Shown piece by piece: positions 46,204 to 55,488 of a DNA stretch of 64,000 bases (the stretch's first letter is position 1; each line of letters starts with the position of its first letter). The translations under genes were made by a program, and so were the position numbers. This DNA comes from Pseudomonas fragi (lineage in GTDB: Bacteria; Pseudomonadota; Gammaproteobacteria; Pseudomonadales; Pseudomonadaceae). Below the pieces are notes generated by a model. That model ran no database searches. It saw only the letters and a program-made list of their open reading frames with translations, and was not told the DNA's origin. The stretch covers positions 17,000-80,999 of the forward strand of contig NZ_NQKQ01000024.1 of the NCBI RefSeq assembly GCF_002269505.1, in the 5' to 3' direction.

Positions 46204-47215
46204 CGTGGCGGTAATCCTTTGCAGCGGGCAGTGCGGCCAGCTTGTCGGCGGCTTCCTGTTCGTAGCGGCCATAGGCCTCTACGATGCGCTGCACCAGCGG
46301 GTGGCGCACGACGTCTTTGGACTGGAAGTGGGTAAAGCTGATACCCGGCACGTCCTTGAGCACCTCAATGACGTGGTTCAGCCCCGATTTGGTGCCTTTG
46401 GGCAGGTCGATCTGGGTGATGTCACCGGTGATCACGGCGGTTGAGCCGAAACCGATACGGGTCAGGAACATTTTCATCTGCTCGACGGTGGTGTTCTGGC
46501 TTTCGTCGAGAATGATGAAACTGTTGTTCAGCGTGCGACCGCGCATGTAGGCCAGCGGTGCGACTTCGATCACCTGGCGTTCGATCAGCTTGGCCACGTA
46601 TTCAAAGCCAAGCATCTCGTACAGTGCGTCATAGAGCGGGCGCAGGTACGGGTCGATTTTTTGCGACAGGTCACCCGGCAGGAAACCGAGCTTTTCACCG
46701 GCTTCAACCGCCGGGCGCACCAGCAGGATGCGGCGGATCTGCTCGCGTTCCAGGGCATCAACTGCGCAGGCCACAGCCAGATAGGTTTTACCCGTACCCG
46801 CCGGGCCAATGCCGAAGTTGATGTCGTTGCCCAGGATCTCTTTGACGTAGCGCTGCTGGTTGATCCCGCGAGGGCGGATCATGCCTTTTTTGGTGCGCAG
46901 CGAAACACTGGCTTCGGCCACCGGGTTGCTGGCCAGGTCTTGTACTGCAGACTCTTGCAGGAACAGGTGGACCATGTCCGGCGAAAGCTCGGTGGCTTTG
47001 GTTTCGCGGTACAGGCGGCGCAGCAGGTTTTCTGCCGAAGAAGTGATTTTCGGGTCGCCGATCAGCTCGAACTGGTTACCGCGATTGCGAATTTCGATCG
47101 TCAGGCGTTGCTCGATCAAGCGCAGATGCTCGTCGAATTGCCCGCACAGATTGGCGAAACGGCGGGCCTCAAAGGGCTCGAGAAGGAAGCGATGTGGTTC
47201 GATGGGTGCGTTCAA
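46196..47215 (-). CDS. PhoH-like ATPase
   Basis: P-loop ATPase of the PhoH/YbeZ family, thought to act with YbeY in RNA processing. The 339-residue protein has Walker A GPAGTGKTYLAVACAVDAL and Walker B FIILDESQNTT, preceded by RPRGINQQRYVKEILGNDINF and containing RPAVEAGEKLGFLPGD. The start is TTG at 47215 (MNAPIEPHRFLLEPFEARR), about 11 bases after AAGGGCGG; no ATG is available nearby. ybeY, corC and lnt follow. Confidence 0.93.
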   Translation of the reverse strand: MNAPIEPHRFLLEPFEARRFANLCGQFDEHLRLIEQRLTIEIRNRGNQFELIGDPKITSSAENLLRRLYRETKATELSPDMVHLFLQESAVQDLASNPVAEASVSLRTKKGMIRPRGINQQRYVKEILGNDINFGIGPAGTGKTYLAVACAVDALEREQIRRILLVRPAVEAGEKLGFLPGDLSQKIDPYLRPLYDALYEMLGFEYVAKLIERQVIEVAPLAYMRGRTLNNSFIILDESQNTTVEQMKMFLTRIGFGSTAVITGDITQIDLPKGTKSGLNHVIEVLKDVPGISFTHFQSKDVVRHPLVQRIVEAYGRYEQEAADKLAALPAAKDYRHDA

Positions 47216-47305
47216 GGTCGTATTTAGCCGCCCTTAGGCAATTGATATGGAATTAAGGATAACGCTAGCAGGTCAAGCGTGAAAGGACTTAACCAAATGT
47301 TTGAT

Positions 47306-47390
47306 GTAGGAGCGGGCTTGCTCGCGATTGCATCACCGCGCTAATCCAGATGGACCGCGTTGCATGTATCGCGAGCAAGCCCGCTCCCAC
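47306..47390. repeat. REP doublet (family B)
   Basis: Arms at 47306-47328 and 47368-47390 are inverted copies of GTRGGAGCGGGCTTGCTCGC with one mismatch, separated by 39 bases. It lies between the phoH-like gene and the miaB stop and may fold into a transcript-ending structure. Confidence 0.82.
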
Positions 47391-47401
47391 CGGGGAAGGT
47401 G

Positions 47402-48730
47402 TCAGTTCAGCAGCGAGCCGCGCAGCGAGTGTGGCTGGGCCGCATCAATATGCACATCGGCGAATTGCCCGATCAACTGCGGGTTATCGCAGCGGAAGTT
47501 GACGATGCGGTTGTTTTCGGTGCGGCCCTGCAACTCGCCCGGGTCTTTTTTCGAGTAGTCAGTGACCAGGATTCGCTGGGTCGAGCCCACCATCTGGCGG
47601 CTGATCTCGAAACCCTGCTGGTTGAGGCGATGTTGCAGCGCGTTCAGACGTTCTTTCTTGCGCTCTTCCGGGGTGTCGTCCGTCAGGTCTGCTGCCGGGG
47701 TGCCCGGGCGCTGGCTGTAAACAAATGAGTAGGAGAAGTCGAAACCCACGTCTTCGATCAGCTTCATGGTCTGTTCGAAGTCTTTTTCGGTTTCGCCCGG
47801 GAAGCCGACAATAAAGTCGGAGCTGATGCAGATCCCCGGTACGGCAGCGCGCAGTTTGCGCAGTTTGGATTTGTATTCCAGGGCCGTGTGATTGCGCTTC
47901 ATCGCCGACAGAATGCGGTCGGAGCCCGATTGCACCGGCAGGTGCAGATGTTTGACCAGCTCCGGAACTTCGGCGTGGGCCTGGATCAGGCTGTCGGAAA
48001 ATTCCAGCGGGTGGGAGGTGGTATAGCGGATACGCTCAATACCGTCGATCGCCGCAACCACACGGATCAGCTCGGCGAGGTCGGCCAGGCGACCGCCTTC
48101 GGTCAGGCCGCGGTAGCCGTTGACATTTTGGCCAAGCAGGGTCACTTCACGCACGCCGTTTTCAGCCAGGTGAATCACCTCGGCCAGCACGTCATCGAAC
48201 GGGCGGCTGACTTCTTCGCCACGGGTATAAGGCACCACGCAGAAAGTGCAGTACTTGCTGCAGCCTTCCATGACCGAAACGTAGGCGCTCGGGCCATCAA
48301 TGCGTGGTTCTGGCAGGTGATCGAATTTCTCGATTTCAGGGAACGACACATCGACCTGCGGCAGTTTGGTGATACGTGCAGCGTCAATCATTTCCGGCAG
48401 GCGGTGCAGGGTTTGCGGGCCGAAAACCACGTCCACATAGGGGGCGCGATCGCGGATCGCCGCGCCTTCCTGGCTGGCCACGCAACCGCCCACGGCGATG
48501 ACCATCTCGGGGTTGGCCAGTTTCAGTTCGCGCCAGCGGCCCAGTTGGGAGTAAACCCGGTCCTGGGCACGTTCGCGGATCGAGCAGGTATTCAGCAGGA
48601 TGACATCAGCGTCTTCGGCGCGCGCTGTGACTTCCAGGGCCTGATGTTCACCCAGCAGGTCGACCATGCGCGAGCTGTCGTACTCATTCATCTGGCAACC
48701 GTGGGTTTCGATGTAAAGCTTCTTGGCCAT
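47402..48730 (-). CDS. miaB: tRNA-2-methylthio-N6-isopentenyladenosine synthase
   Basis: Radical-SAM methylthiotransferase modifying A37 of tRNAs that read UNN codons. The 442-residue protein has the N-terminal UPF0004 cysteines (THGCQMNEYDS, LLNTCSIRERA, AVGGCVASQEG), the radical-SAM motif GCSKYCTFCVVPYTRG and a C-terminal TRAM domain (residues about 375-440, VTDYSKKDPGELQGRTENNRIV). Length is normal. It is divergent from the DUF1820 gene and followed by a REP doublet. Confidence 0.97.
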   Translation of the reverse strand: MAKKLYIETHGCQMNEYDSSRMVDLLGEHQALEVTARAEDADVILLNTCSIRERAQDRVYSQLGRWRELKLANPEMVIAVGGCVASQEGAAIRDRAPYVDVVFGPQTLHRLPEMIDAARITKLPQVDVSFPEIEKFDHLPEPRIDGPSAYVSVMEGCSKYCTFCVVPYTRGEEVSRPFDDVLAEVIHLAENGVREVTLLGQNVNGYRGLTEGGRLADLAELIRVVAAIDGIERIRYTTSHPLEFSDSLIQAHAEVPELVKHLHLPVQSGSDRILSAMKRNHTALEYKSKLRKLRAAVPGICISSDFIVGFPGETEKDFEQTMKLIEDVGFDFSYSFVYSQRPGTPAADLTDDTPEERKKERLNALQHRLNQQGFEISRQMVGSTQRILVTDYSKKDPGELQGRTENNRIVNFRCDNPQLIGQFADVHIDAAQPHSLRGSLLN

Positions 48731-48812
48731 GGGTGTTCATCAAGTGGTTCAAAGAACCGCGCATTATAGGGTGCATAGCCGTTGCTTCCTAGCGTTGTGC
48801 GTCCGATGGCTA

Positions 48813-48821
48813 TGCTATAGT
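48813..48821 (+). promoter_or_regulatory. Extended -10 promoter for the DUF1820 gene
   Basis: TGCTATAGT matches the extended -10 form (TGnTATAAT) with one change. A TTGTGC about 15 bases upstream is a poor -35. The leader to the ATG at 48862 would be about 35 bases. Confidence 0.5.
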
Positions 48822-48861
48822 TTGCGCCCTCTTTTTACCTTCAGATGCTTACCCGCCCACC

Positions 48862-49188
48862 ATGACCAAACGTGAAGCTCCAATCTACAAGGTGATTTTC
48901 CTCAACCAGGGCCAGGTGTTCGAAATGTACGCCAAGCAGATCTATCAAAGTGATCTGTGGGGGTTTCTGGAAGTAGAGGAGTTCGTCTTCGGTGAGCGCA
49001 CACAAATGGTCGTCGACCCCAGCGAAGAAAAGCTCAAGGCTCAGTTTGAAGGTGTGGTGCGCAGCTTTGTGCCGATGCACTCGATTGTGCGTATCGATGA
49101 GGTAGAGCGGCTGGGCACGCCGAAAATCAGCGAAGCCCGTGGTGTCAGCAACGTGATGCCGTTTCCGTTTCCGATGCCGGAAAAGTAA
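48862..49188 (+). CDS. DUF1820-family protein
   Basis: A 108-residue cytosolic protein of a conserved gammaproteobacterial family with no assigned function. PIYKVIFLNQGQVFEMYAKQIYQSDLWGFLEVEEFVFGERTQM and VPMHSIVRIDEVERLGTPKIS are the family hallmarks seen here as short segments. It is transcribed divergently from miaB from an extended -10 promoter, and converges with the Sel1-repeat gene, 35 bases away. Confidence 0.88.
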   Translation: MTKREAPIYKVIFLNQGQVFEMYAKQIYQSDLWGFLEVEEFVFGERTQMVVDPSEEKLKAQFEGVVRSFVPMHSIVRIDEVERLGTPKISEARGVSNVMPFPFPMPEK

Positions 49189-49223
49189 GTCGGTCAGTAT
49201 GCGTTACGGCAACGAGTGAGCCG

Positions 49224-49772
49224 TTAAGGCAGCGGCGAAAACGGCGAGCGTGCGTCGGTTGATTGCAGCTCCTGCAGATACTTGCGGAAAATCTGCCCCA
49301 GGATCTGGGTGGCAGTTTCGAGCTGGTCGCGCGGCATTTGTTCGGCTACCAGGTCGGCAGTGTCCAGCGCGTCTTCTGCGCCATTGACCGCAGCCATTTT
49401 CAACACGATGTAAGCCTGAATGTTATTGGCCGGCACGCCTTCGCCCTTGAAGAACATGGTGCCGAGCTGGAACTGGGCCATGGCGTGGCCTTGCAGCGAG
49501 GCTTTTTCGAAGTAGCTCAGTGCTTTGTTCAAGTCTTGCGGGGTGTTTTTACCGTCGTAATAGAATTCGCCCAACTCGTATTCGGCTTCTGCATCCCCGG
49601 CTTTTGCCGCCTCTTCACAGGCTGCAAGCGCCTCTGCGAGGTCTTCAGGCTGTGTATTGAGGGTGCAGCGACCCATCGCTGGGATCAACAACGAGTTACC
49701 GCCTGCCTGGGCAAGCAACGGCTGTAGGAGCAACAGGCAGCCCAGTGCAAGGGCGCGGCCGGTGCGGTTCAT
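49224..49772 (-). CDS. Exported Sel1/TPR-repeat protein
   Basis: 182 residues from ATG at 49772. A signal peptide (RALALGCLLLLQPLLAQA) is followed by a mature domain with two Sel1-like repeats: AEAEYELGEFYYDGKNTPQDLNKALSYFEKA and HAMAQFQLGTMFFKGEGVPANNIQAYIVLKMAA, seen as adjacent units. Such repeats mediate protein contacts in the periplasm. No lipobox is seen. A weak AGAGG lies well upstream of the start. The binding partner is unknown. Confidence 0.82.
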   Translation of the reverse strand: MNRTGRALALGCLLLLQPLLAQAGGNSLLIPAMGRCTLNTQPEDLAEALAACEEAAKAGDAEAEYELGEFYYDGKNTPQDLNKALSYFEKASLQGHAMAQFQLGTMFFKGEGVPANNIQAYIVLKMAAVNGAEDALDTADLVAEQMPRDQLETATQILGQIFRKYLQELQSTDARSPFSPLP

Positions 49773-49956
49773 GGGAATCGACGTACCTCTGAAAGACGGG
49801 TTAACCCGACCATGGGTTGTATAGGCGCGCATTATGAAATAAGCAGAGGCAACCTTACAAAGTCTTTACTCGTTTTTCTGCTACCTGAGCACGATATCCA
49901 TTGATTTAAGACGATTTTGGACAGGCGGGGTAAAAGATCAGCCCATTACAGGCATA

Positions 49957-49991
49957 AAAAAACGGCAAGGGCGTCAACCCTTGCCGTTTTT
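49957..49991. terminator. Bidirectional intrinsic terminator downstream of hemL
   Basis: ACGGCAAGGG-CGTCAA-CCCTTGCCGT is a perfect 10-bp stem flanked by an A run on the left and a T run on the right. It terminates hemL (minus strand) and could also stop plus-strand transcripts. Confidence 0.88.
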
Positions 49992-49996
49992 GGGGA

Positions 49997-51280
49997 TCAC
50001 TTCAGCGCAGCGAATGCGCGTTCTGCAGCGTCCAGGGTCAGTTGCAACTCGGCTTCGCCGTGGGCGATCGAGGTGAAACCGGCTTCGAAGGCGCTTGGTG
50101 CCAGGTACACGCCCCCGTCAAGCATCAGGTGGAAGAAGCGCTTGAACAGGTCGGCATCGCTGGCCATCACGTCGTCAAAGGTGACGATGTCATCGGCGCC
50201 GCTGAAATACAGGCCGAACATGCCGCCCGCCTGGGTCGTCACGAAGGGGATGCCGGCTGCGTCAGCGCGCTGCTGCAAGCCGTCGAGCAGGCGGGTGGTG
50301 TAGTCGCTCAGCTCGGCGTGGAAGCCCGGGCGGCTGATCAGGCGCAGGGTGGTCAGGCCCGCGGCCATTGCCAGCGGGTTGCCGGACAAGGTGCCAGCCT
50401 GGTAAACCGGGCCCAGTGGTGCGATGTGCTGCATTATTTCGCGTTTACCGCCAAAGCAGCCGACCGGCATGCCGCCGCCGATGATTTTGCCGAAAGTGCT
50501 CAGGTCCGGGGTCACGCCGTAGTGAGCCTGGGCGCCACCCAGGGCTACGCGGAAGCCGGTCATCACTTCGTCAAAAATCAGTACCACGCCGTGCTGGTCG
50601 CACAGGCTGCGCAGGCCTTCCAGGAAGCCCGGTGCAGGCGGCACGCAGTTCATGTTGCCGGCGACCGGCTCGACGATGATGCAGGCCACGGTGTCGCCCA
50701 CTTCGCTCAGCAATTGAGCAACTGCGTCGATATTGTTGAATTCGGTGGTCAGGGTGTGTTTGGCGAAATCTGCCGGTACCCCGGCGGAGCTTGGCACGCC
50801 CTGGGTCAACAGGCCGGAGCCGGCTTTTACCAGCAGGCTGTCGGAGTGGCCGTGGTAGCAGCCTTCAAACTTGAGGATATTGTCGCGGCCGGTGAAACCA
50901 CGGGCCAGGCGGATGGCGCTCATGGTCGCCTCGGTGCCGGAGCTGACCATGCGCACCATTTCCATCGATGGCACGATGGCGCACACCAGGTCGGCCATTT
51001 CGGTTTCCATGGCGGTCGGGGCACCGTATGACAGGCCGTGTTCCAGTTGCGCACGCACGGCATCGAGTACTTCTGGATGACTGTGGCCCAGAATCATCGG
51101 GCCCCACGAGCCGACGTAGTCCACATATCGCTTGTTGTCTTCGTCGGTGACGTAGGCACCTTCGGCGTGCTTGAAGAACAGTGGCGTGCCGCCCACGCTC
51201 TTGAACGCACGTACGGGCGAGTTCACGCCACCGGGGATGTGTTTCTGGGCATTGGCAAACAGGGTTTCGGAACGAGACAT
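49997..51280 (-). CDS. hemL: Glutamate-1-semialdehyde 2,1-aminomutase
   Basis: PLP enzyme making 5-aminolevulinate in tetrapyrrole synthesis. The 427-residue protein begins MSRSETLFANAQKHIPGGVNSP. FEGCYHGHSDSLLVKAGSG, LIFDEVMTGFRVALGGAQ and the Schiff-base lysine in STFGKIIGGGMPVG are present, as is VYQAGTLSGNPLAMAAG. In-frame upstream codons lack a binding site, so ATG 51280 is used. Order hemL-thiE-thiD-ladS matches P. aeruginosa PA3977-PA3974. Confidence 0.97.
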   Translation of the reverse strand: MSRSETLFANAQKHIPGGVNSPVRAFKSVGGTPLFFKHAEGAYVTDEDNKRYVDYVGSWGPMILGHSHPEVLDAVRAQLEHGLSYGAPTAMETEMADLVCAIVPSMEMVRMVSSGTEATMSAIRLARGFTGRDNILKFEGCYHGHSDSLLVKAGSGLLTQGVPSSAGVPADFAKHTLTTEFNNIDAVAQLLSEVGDTVACIIVEPVAGNMNCVPPAPGFLEGLRSLCDQHGVVLIFDEVMTGFRVALGGAQAHYGVTPDLSTFGKIIGGGMPVGCFGGKREIMQHIAPLGPVYQAGTLSGNPLAMAAGLTTLRLISRPGFHAELSDYTTRLLDGLQQRADAAGIPFVTTQAGGMFGLYFSGADDIVTFDDVMASDADLFKRFFHLMLDGGVYLAPSAFEAGFTSIAHGEAELQLTLDAAERAFAALK

Positions 51281-51311
51281 GGTGGGCTCTCTCTGAATCA
51301 GGATTCGGTAT

Positions 51312-51935
51312 TTAAATAGACAGCAAGGTGTTGAAGGCCCTGGCGCGCAGAGTGACTTCCCGGGCGCTTTCGGCGCCAAACAGGCCATGCACCACGGCCA
51401 GCAGGTCGGCACCATGGGCCACCAGCGGCGCAGCGTTATCAAGGGTAATGCCGCCAATCACGCAGATCGGCAGATCAAGACGGGCGCGGGCCTGGTCGAG
51501 TACGTCGAGAGTCGCGGTGGGGGCGCCGGGCTTGGTGCTGGAGTTGAAAAAGCGACCAAAGGCGACATAACTCGCCCCCTCTCTGGCGGCCTGTTCGGCC
51601 AGCTCGATCTGGCTGTGGCACGTCGAACCGATAATGGCCTGCGCGCCCAGCAGGGCACGGGCAGGTGTCAGCGGGCCATCGGTTTGCCCCAGGTGCACGC
51701 CAACACCCAGGCGGGCGGCCAGTTCGGCATCGTCGTTGATGATCAAGTGCGCCTTGTAGCGTTGGCACAAATCCAGCAGCGCCTGGGCCTCGCGCAGTCG
51801 GCGGGCGTCATCGTTGCTTTTGTCGCGATATTGCAACAGCGTCAGGCCGCCATCGAGAGCTGCCTCAACATAGGGCAGCAGTTTGCCGGCCAGTAACTGG
51901 CTGTCGGTGATTGCATAAAGACCGCGAAGCGTCAT
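51312..51935 (-). CDS. thiE: Thiamine-phosphate synthase
   Basis: Joins hydroxymethylpyrimidine diphosphate and thiazole phosphate into thiamine phosphate. The 207-residue TIM-barrel protein has LYAITDSQLL, LQYRDKSNDDARRLREA, LIINDDAELAARLGVGVHLGQTD and ASYVAFGRFFNSSTKPGA. ATG at 51935 is 17 bases past the thiD stop. thiD upstream supplies its pyrimidine substrate. No TPP riboswitch is recognised before either gene. Confidence 0.95.
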   Translation of the reverse strand: MTLRGLYAITDSQLLAGKLLPYVEAALDGGLTLLQYRDKSNDDARRLREAQALLDLCQRYKAHLIINDDAELAARLGVGVHLGQTDGPLTPARALLGAQAIIGSTCHSQIELAEQAAREGASYVAFGRFFNSSTKPGAPTATLDVLDQARARLDLPICVIGGITLDNAAPLVAHGADLLAVVHGLFGAESAREVTLRARAFNTLLSI

Positions 51936-51952
51936 GGGGTGAGCCTCATTGG

Positions 51953-52750
51953 TTACGAGCAAAAATCCAGCGGCAAGCGGCGCGGTACAAATTGCCCCTG
52001 GCCCAGTTGCTCTGCATCACGCAGGGTGCGCCACGTGTAGTTGAGCGCGGTTTGCACGGCGCTGACCAGTTCTTCGCCGATGGCCAGGCGCCCGGCCAAG
52101 GTGCTGGCCAAGGTGCAGCCCGAACCGTGGTAGCTGCCCGGCAAGCGATGGCAAGTGAAGGTGTGGCGGCTGCCGTCACGGCTGTACAGGCGGTTATGTA
52201 CTTCGTGTTCATCACCGTGACCGCCGGTAATCAGCAGGTGGCGGCAAAACGGCAGGAGTTTTTCGGCGCATTCATCGGCGCTGCCATCGGGCAGTTCGGC
52301 CAGGATGCGGGCTTCGGGAAGGTTGGGGGTGGCAATGGTGGCCAAGGGCAGCAGGCGCTCGCGCATGGCGTAGCCCACTTCGTCCTTGCCCAGTCGTCCG
52401 CCGCCGCCTGCGCGCAGCACGGGGTCGCAGACCATCGGCAGGTGCGGGTTGGCCTGAAGCAGTTCGACCACGGTGTCGACCATCTCCAGTGAACCGAGCA
52501 TGCCCAGCTTGACCGCCGCGACCGTGGAGTCGCTGAGCACGGCATCGGCTTGCGCCAGCACCCACTCGCGATCCAGCACGCGGAAGTCGCGGACATTGAC
52601 AGTGTTCTGCACAGTCAGGGCGGTCACCACCGGGGCGGCGTGACAGCCTTGAGCCAGCAGGGCTTCGATATCTGCCTGCAAGCCGGCACCACCACTGGGG
52701 TCATGGCCGGAGAGACAGAGGACAACGGGGCGAGAACTGTAGATATTCAT
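51953..52750 (-). CDS. thiD: Hydroxymethylpyrimidine/phosphomethylpyrimidine kinase
   Basis: Phosphorylates HMP twice to supply ThiE. The 265-residue ribokinase-fold protein has CLSGHDPSGGAGLQADIEAL, CHAAPVVTALTVQNT and CDPVLRAGGGGRL. The C-terminal anion hole and catalytic aspartate lie in RLPGSYHGSGCTLASTLAG. ATG at 52750 gives the standard start. It is divergent from ladS across about 285 bases, which likely hold both promoters. Confidence 0.96.
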   Translation of the reverse strand: MNIYSSRPVVLCLSGHDPSGGAGLQADIEALLAQGCHAAPVVTALTVQNTVNVRDFRVLDREWVLAQADAVLSDSTVAAVKLGMLGSLEMVDTVVELLQANPHLPMVCDPVLRAGGGGRLGKDEVGYAMRERLLPLATIATPNLPEARILAELPDGSADECAEKLLPFCRHLLITGGHGDEHEVHNRLYSRDGSRHTFTCHRLPGSYHGSGCTLASTLAGRLAIGEELVSAVQTALNYTWRTLRDAEQLGQGQFVPRRLPLDFCS

Positions 52751-53035
52751 GGTGCGCGAGCTTACCACCAAACGGTTTTTTCGGGCGCTTGCTCGATGTC
52801 GGGCTATAGGGTGTTTGCAAGTCTTTGTCTGGCCTTGAAAAATATCGTAGCCGGTGCGGCTCGTGCTCTGTAATGCCCGTGCTAGAGCCTTATTGAAGAA
52901 TTGTCGGATGGTGTGTATGTGCCATTAATGGCTATGTTAAAGTGCCCTCAAATTATTAACCGGTCATTCGGTCGACGCGATCTCGAAGGGAATACGGGGT
53001 TGTACACGTCACCGGATGAGCTACGTTGGGGCTGT

Positions 53036-55414
53036 ATGCGCTATTTGCTGATGATGTTGTTGGGCTGGCTACCGATGCTGGCCAGCGCAGTCGCTTTTGA
53101 CGAATCCACACAAAGCCTGCCCTTGGGCCGCGTGATGCAGGTATTCGAAGACGCGGGCGGCGAAGCGACTCTGGCAGATGTCAGCGCACACGATGAACTG
53201 TTCAAACCCCATACCAAAGACACGCTGAACAAGGGCTATTCGCACTCGGCCTTCTGGGTCAAAGTCGACTTGCACTACCAGCCACAAGACCCGCAGGTGC
53301 ATCGCACCTGGCTGCTTGAGCTGGCCTACCCGCCGCTGGACTCCATCGAACTGTACCTGGCAGACGCCCAAGGTAACTACCGTCTGGCCGAGCGAACCGG
53401 TGATGCACTGCCCTTCGACAGTCGCCAGATCAAAGAAAACAACTACCTGTTTGAACTCAACTTCAGCCCCGGGCAAAGCCAGACAGTGTACCTGCGTCTG
53501 GCCAGCCAGGGCTCTGTTCAGGCGCCGCTGACGCTTTGGTCGGCCCAGGCCTACCTCGAAGAGCAGCCCGTGCGGATTTACATCCTGGGCCTGATTTATG
53601 GCGTGTTGCTGGGGATGCTGGTTTACAACCTGTTTATCTACCTCAGCGTGCGTGACACCAGTTACCTCTATTACATCTTCTATATCGCCTCGTTCGGTCT
53701 GTATCAGTTGTCGGTCAACGGTGCGGCAGTGCAGTACTTCTGGCCGAACAACCCGTGGTGGGCCAATGCCTCCACCCCGTTCCTGATTGGTGCATCGGCG
53801 TTTTTTGGCTGCCAGTTCGCCCGCTCCTTCCTGCATACCGCCTCCCACAGCCGCTGGCTCGACCGGGCCCTGATGTTGCTGATGGGCGTAGGTGTTCTGG
53901 TGATGGTGCTCGCACTGACCACCAGCTATGCCGTGTCGTTGCGTCTGGCCACCGGCCTGGCGCTGGCGTTTATTGTCACCATTTTCACCGCTGGTGTGGT
54001 GGCTTGGGCACGGGGCCTGCGGGTCGCACGTTATTTTGTGATCGCCTGGTCGGCCTTTCTGCTCGGTGGCCTGGTTAATACGCTGATGGTGCTGGGTTAC
54101 CTTCCGAACGTATTCCTGACCATGTACGCCAGCCAGATCGGCTCGGCAATCGAGGTCGGGTTGCTGTCGCTGGCGCTTGCTGACCGGATCAATGCCATGC
54201 GCGACTTGCAGGCGCGCACCCTGCAGGAGTCGGGGCAGAAACTCGCTGCCATGAACCAGCAACTGGCGCGCACCAACCAGCTCAAAGACGAGTTCCTGGC
54301 GACCGTCACCCATGAATTGCGCACGCCGATGAACGGTGTGATTGGTTCTCTGGAGCTGATCAAGACCCTGGACATGAGCCCTGAGCTGGAGCAGTACACC
54401 AAAACCGCGCAAGGTTCAGCGCGAGAAATGATGCACATGGTCAATGGCATCCTGACCCTGACCGAACTGCAAGCCGGGCGACTGGTCGCGCAGCCCCGAC
54501 CCTTCAGCCTGAATGAGCTGCTGCAGGGGCTGAGCGATCAGTTCAGGCCGGCGGCGCGCAGTAAAGGGCTGGCGTTTTCGTACGAAGTGGCCCACAACCT
54601 GCCGGACCAATGGGTGGGCGATGCCGATAAAATTCGCCAGTGCATGGAGTGTCTTCTGGATAACGCGATCAAGTTCACCCGTGAAGGCGGGGTGATTTTG
54701 CGTGTTACCGGTAAAGCTGCAGAGGCCGGACGCTGGGCGCTGGCGTTCAATGTCATCGATAGCGGCATCGGTTTTGTTCACCAGGAAGAGGCTGAGCTGT
54801 ATCAGCACTTCTTTCAGGTTGATGGCTCCATGACCCGTGAATATGGCGGCCTGGGTATTGGCCTGGCGATTTGCCGGCGCCTTGTGGAACTGCTCGGCGG
54901 GCGCCTGACCCACCATTCCCAGCCGGGGCAAGGTTCGCAGTTCCAGTTGTTGCTGGAGCTGGAACCCTCGGCGCAAATCCTGCCGCATACGCCCCGCTCG
55001 CCGTTGCTGGTGCGGGCGCCCGGGGACTGTGTGGTCTTGCTGGTAGAAGACCCGCAAAACCCTGTGGTAGTGCGCGCCATGTTGCTCAAACTGGGTTATC
55101 GCGTACTTGGCGTAGACTCGGGGCAGGCGGCCATAGACGCGCTGCGCCGCGAGCGGGTCGATGCGGTGTTGCTGGCGTGCCCGCTGGCCCTGGTCACCGG
55201 TACATCGATGGGCAGCCAACTGCTGACATTGGCCGCCTGTGCGCAGTTGCCCGTGCTGGCGCTGTTCGAGTCGCAAGCTCAGGCGCAGCAAGCCCGCGAG
55301 CAGGTCGACGGGATCACCGATTACCTGCTCAAACCGCTGCGCTTCGAGGACTTGCAACACACCTTGGCGCAACGCCTGTTGATCGACGAAGGCGATAAAA
55401 ACGCCGAGTTTTAG
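53036..55414 (+). CDS. ladS: Hybrid sensor kinase LadS with degenerate receiver
   Basis: Membrane sensor feeding the GacS/GacA-Rsm pathway; in P. aeruginosa it responds to calcium and signals through GacS. Of 792 residues, 1-20 are a signal peptide, about 30-165 a periplasmic 7TMR-DISMED2 domain, and about 180-380 a seven-helix 7TMR-DISM domain. The HisKA domain has His426 (FLATVTHELRTPMNG). The ATPase domain has the N box (CMECLLDNAIKFTREGG), VIDSGIGF and GGLGIGLAICRRLVELLGG. A C-terminal receiver (about 662-785) keeps VEDPQN and Lys766 (DYLLKPLR) but has Ala714 where the phospho-acceptor Asp belongs (VDAVLLACPL). Order thiE-thiD-ladS supports the name. The upstream frame is open, but the signal peptide fixes ATG 53036. 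Confidence 0.92.
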   Translation: MRYLLMMLLGWLPMLASAVAFDESTQSLPLGRVMQVFEDAGGEATLADVSAHDELFKPHTKDTLNKGYSHSAFWVKVDLHYQPQDPQVHRTWLLELAYPPLDSIELYLADAQGNYRLAERTGDALPFDSRQIKENNYLFELNFSPGQSQTVYLRLASQGSVQAPLTLWSAQAYLEEQPVRIYILGLIYGVLLGMLVYNLFIYLSVRDTSYLYYIFYIASFGLYQLSVNGAAVQYFWPNNPWWANASTPFLIGASAFFGCQFARSFLHTASHSRWLDRALMLLMGVGVLVMVLALTTSYAVSLRLATGLALAFIVTIFTAGVVAWARGLRVARYFVIAWSAFLLGGLVNTLMVLGYLPNVFLTMYASQIGSAIEVGLLSLALADRINAMRDLQARTLQESGQKLAAMNQQLARTNQLKDEFLATVTHELRTPMNGVIGSLELIKTLDMSPELEQYTKTAQGSAREMMHMVNGILTLTELQAGRLVAQPRPFSLNELLQGLSDQFRPAARSKGLAFSYEVAHNLPDQWVGDADKIRQCMECLLDNAIKFTREGGVILRVTGKAAEAGRWALAFNVIDSGIGFVHQEEAELYQHFFQVDGSMTREYGGLGIGLAICRRLVELLGGRLTHHSQPGQGSQFQLLLELEPSAQILPHTPRSPLLVRAPGDCVVLLVEDPQNPVVVRAMLLKLGYRVLGVDSGQAAIDALRRERVDAVLLACPLALVTGTSMGSQLLTLAACAQLPVLALFESQAQAQQAREQVDGITDYLLKPLRFEDLQHTLAQRLLIDEGDKNAEF

Positions 55415-55488
55415 GCGTTTATGCCCCTTGTTTAGCCACAGATGCGTGCTTCACTGGCTCATTGGTACGATCCCAAGGAGCCCGCGCA

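Noticed and set aside
51940..52760. TPP riboswitch near thiE/thiD
   Set aside because: No THI-box elements were recognised, and in Pseudomonas this riboswitch normally precedes thiC.
53069..54412. 447-codon open frame opposite ladS
   Set aside because: Antisense shadow rich in Gln, His and Arg, with no domain.
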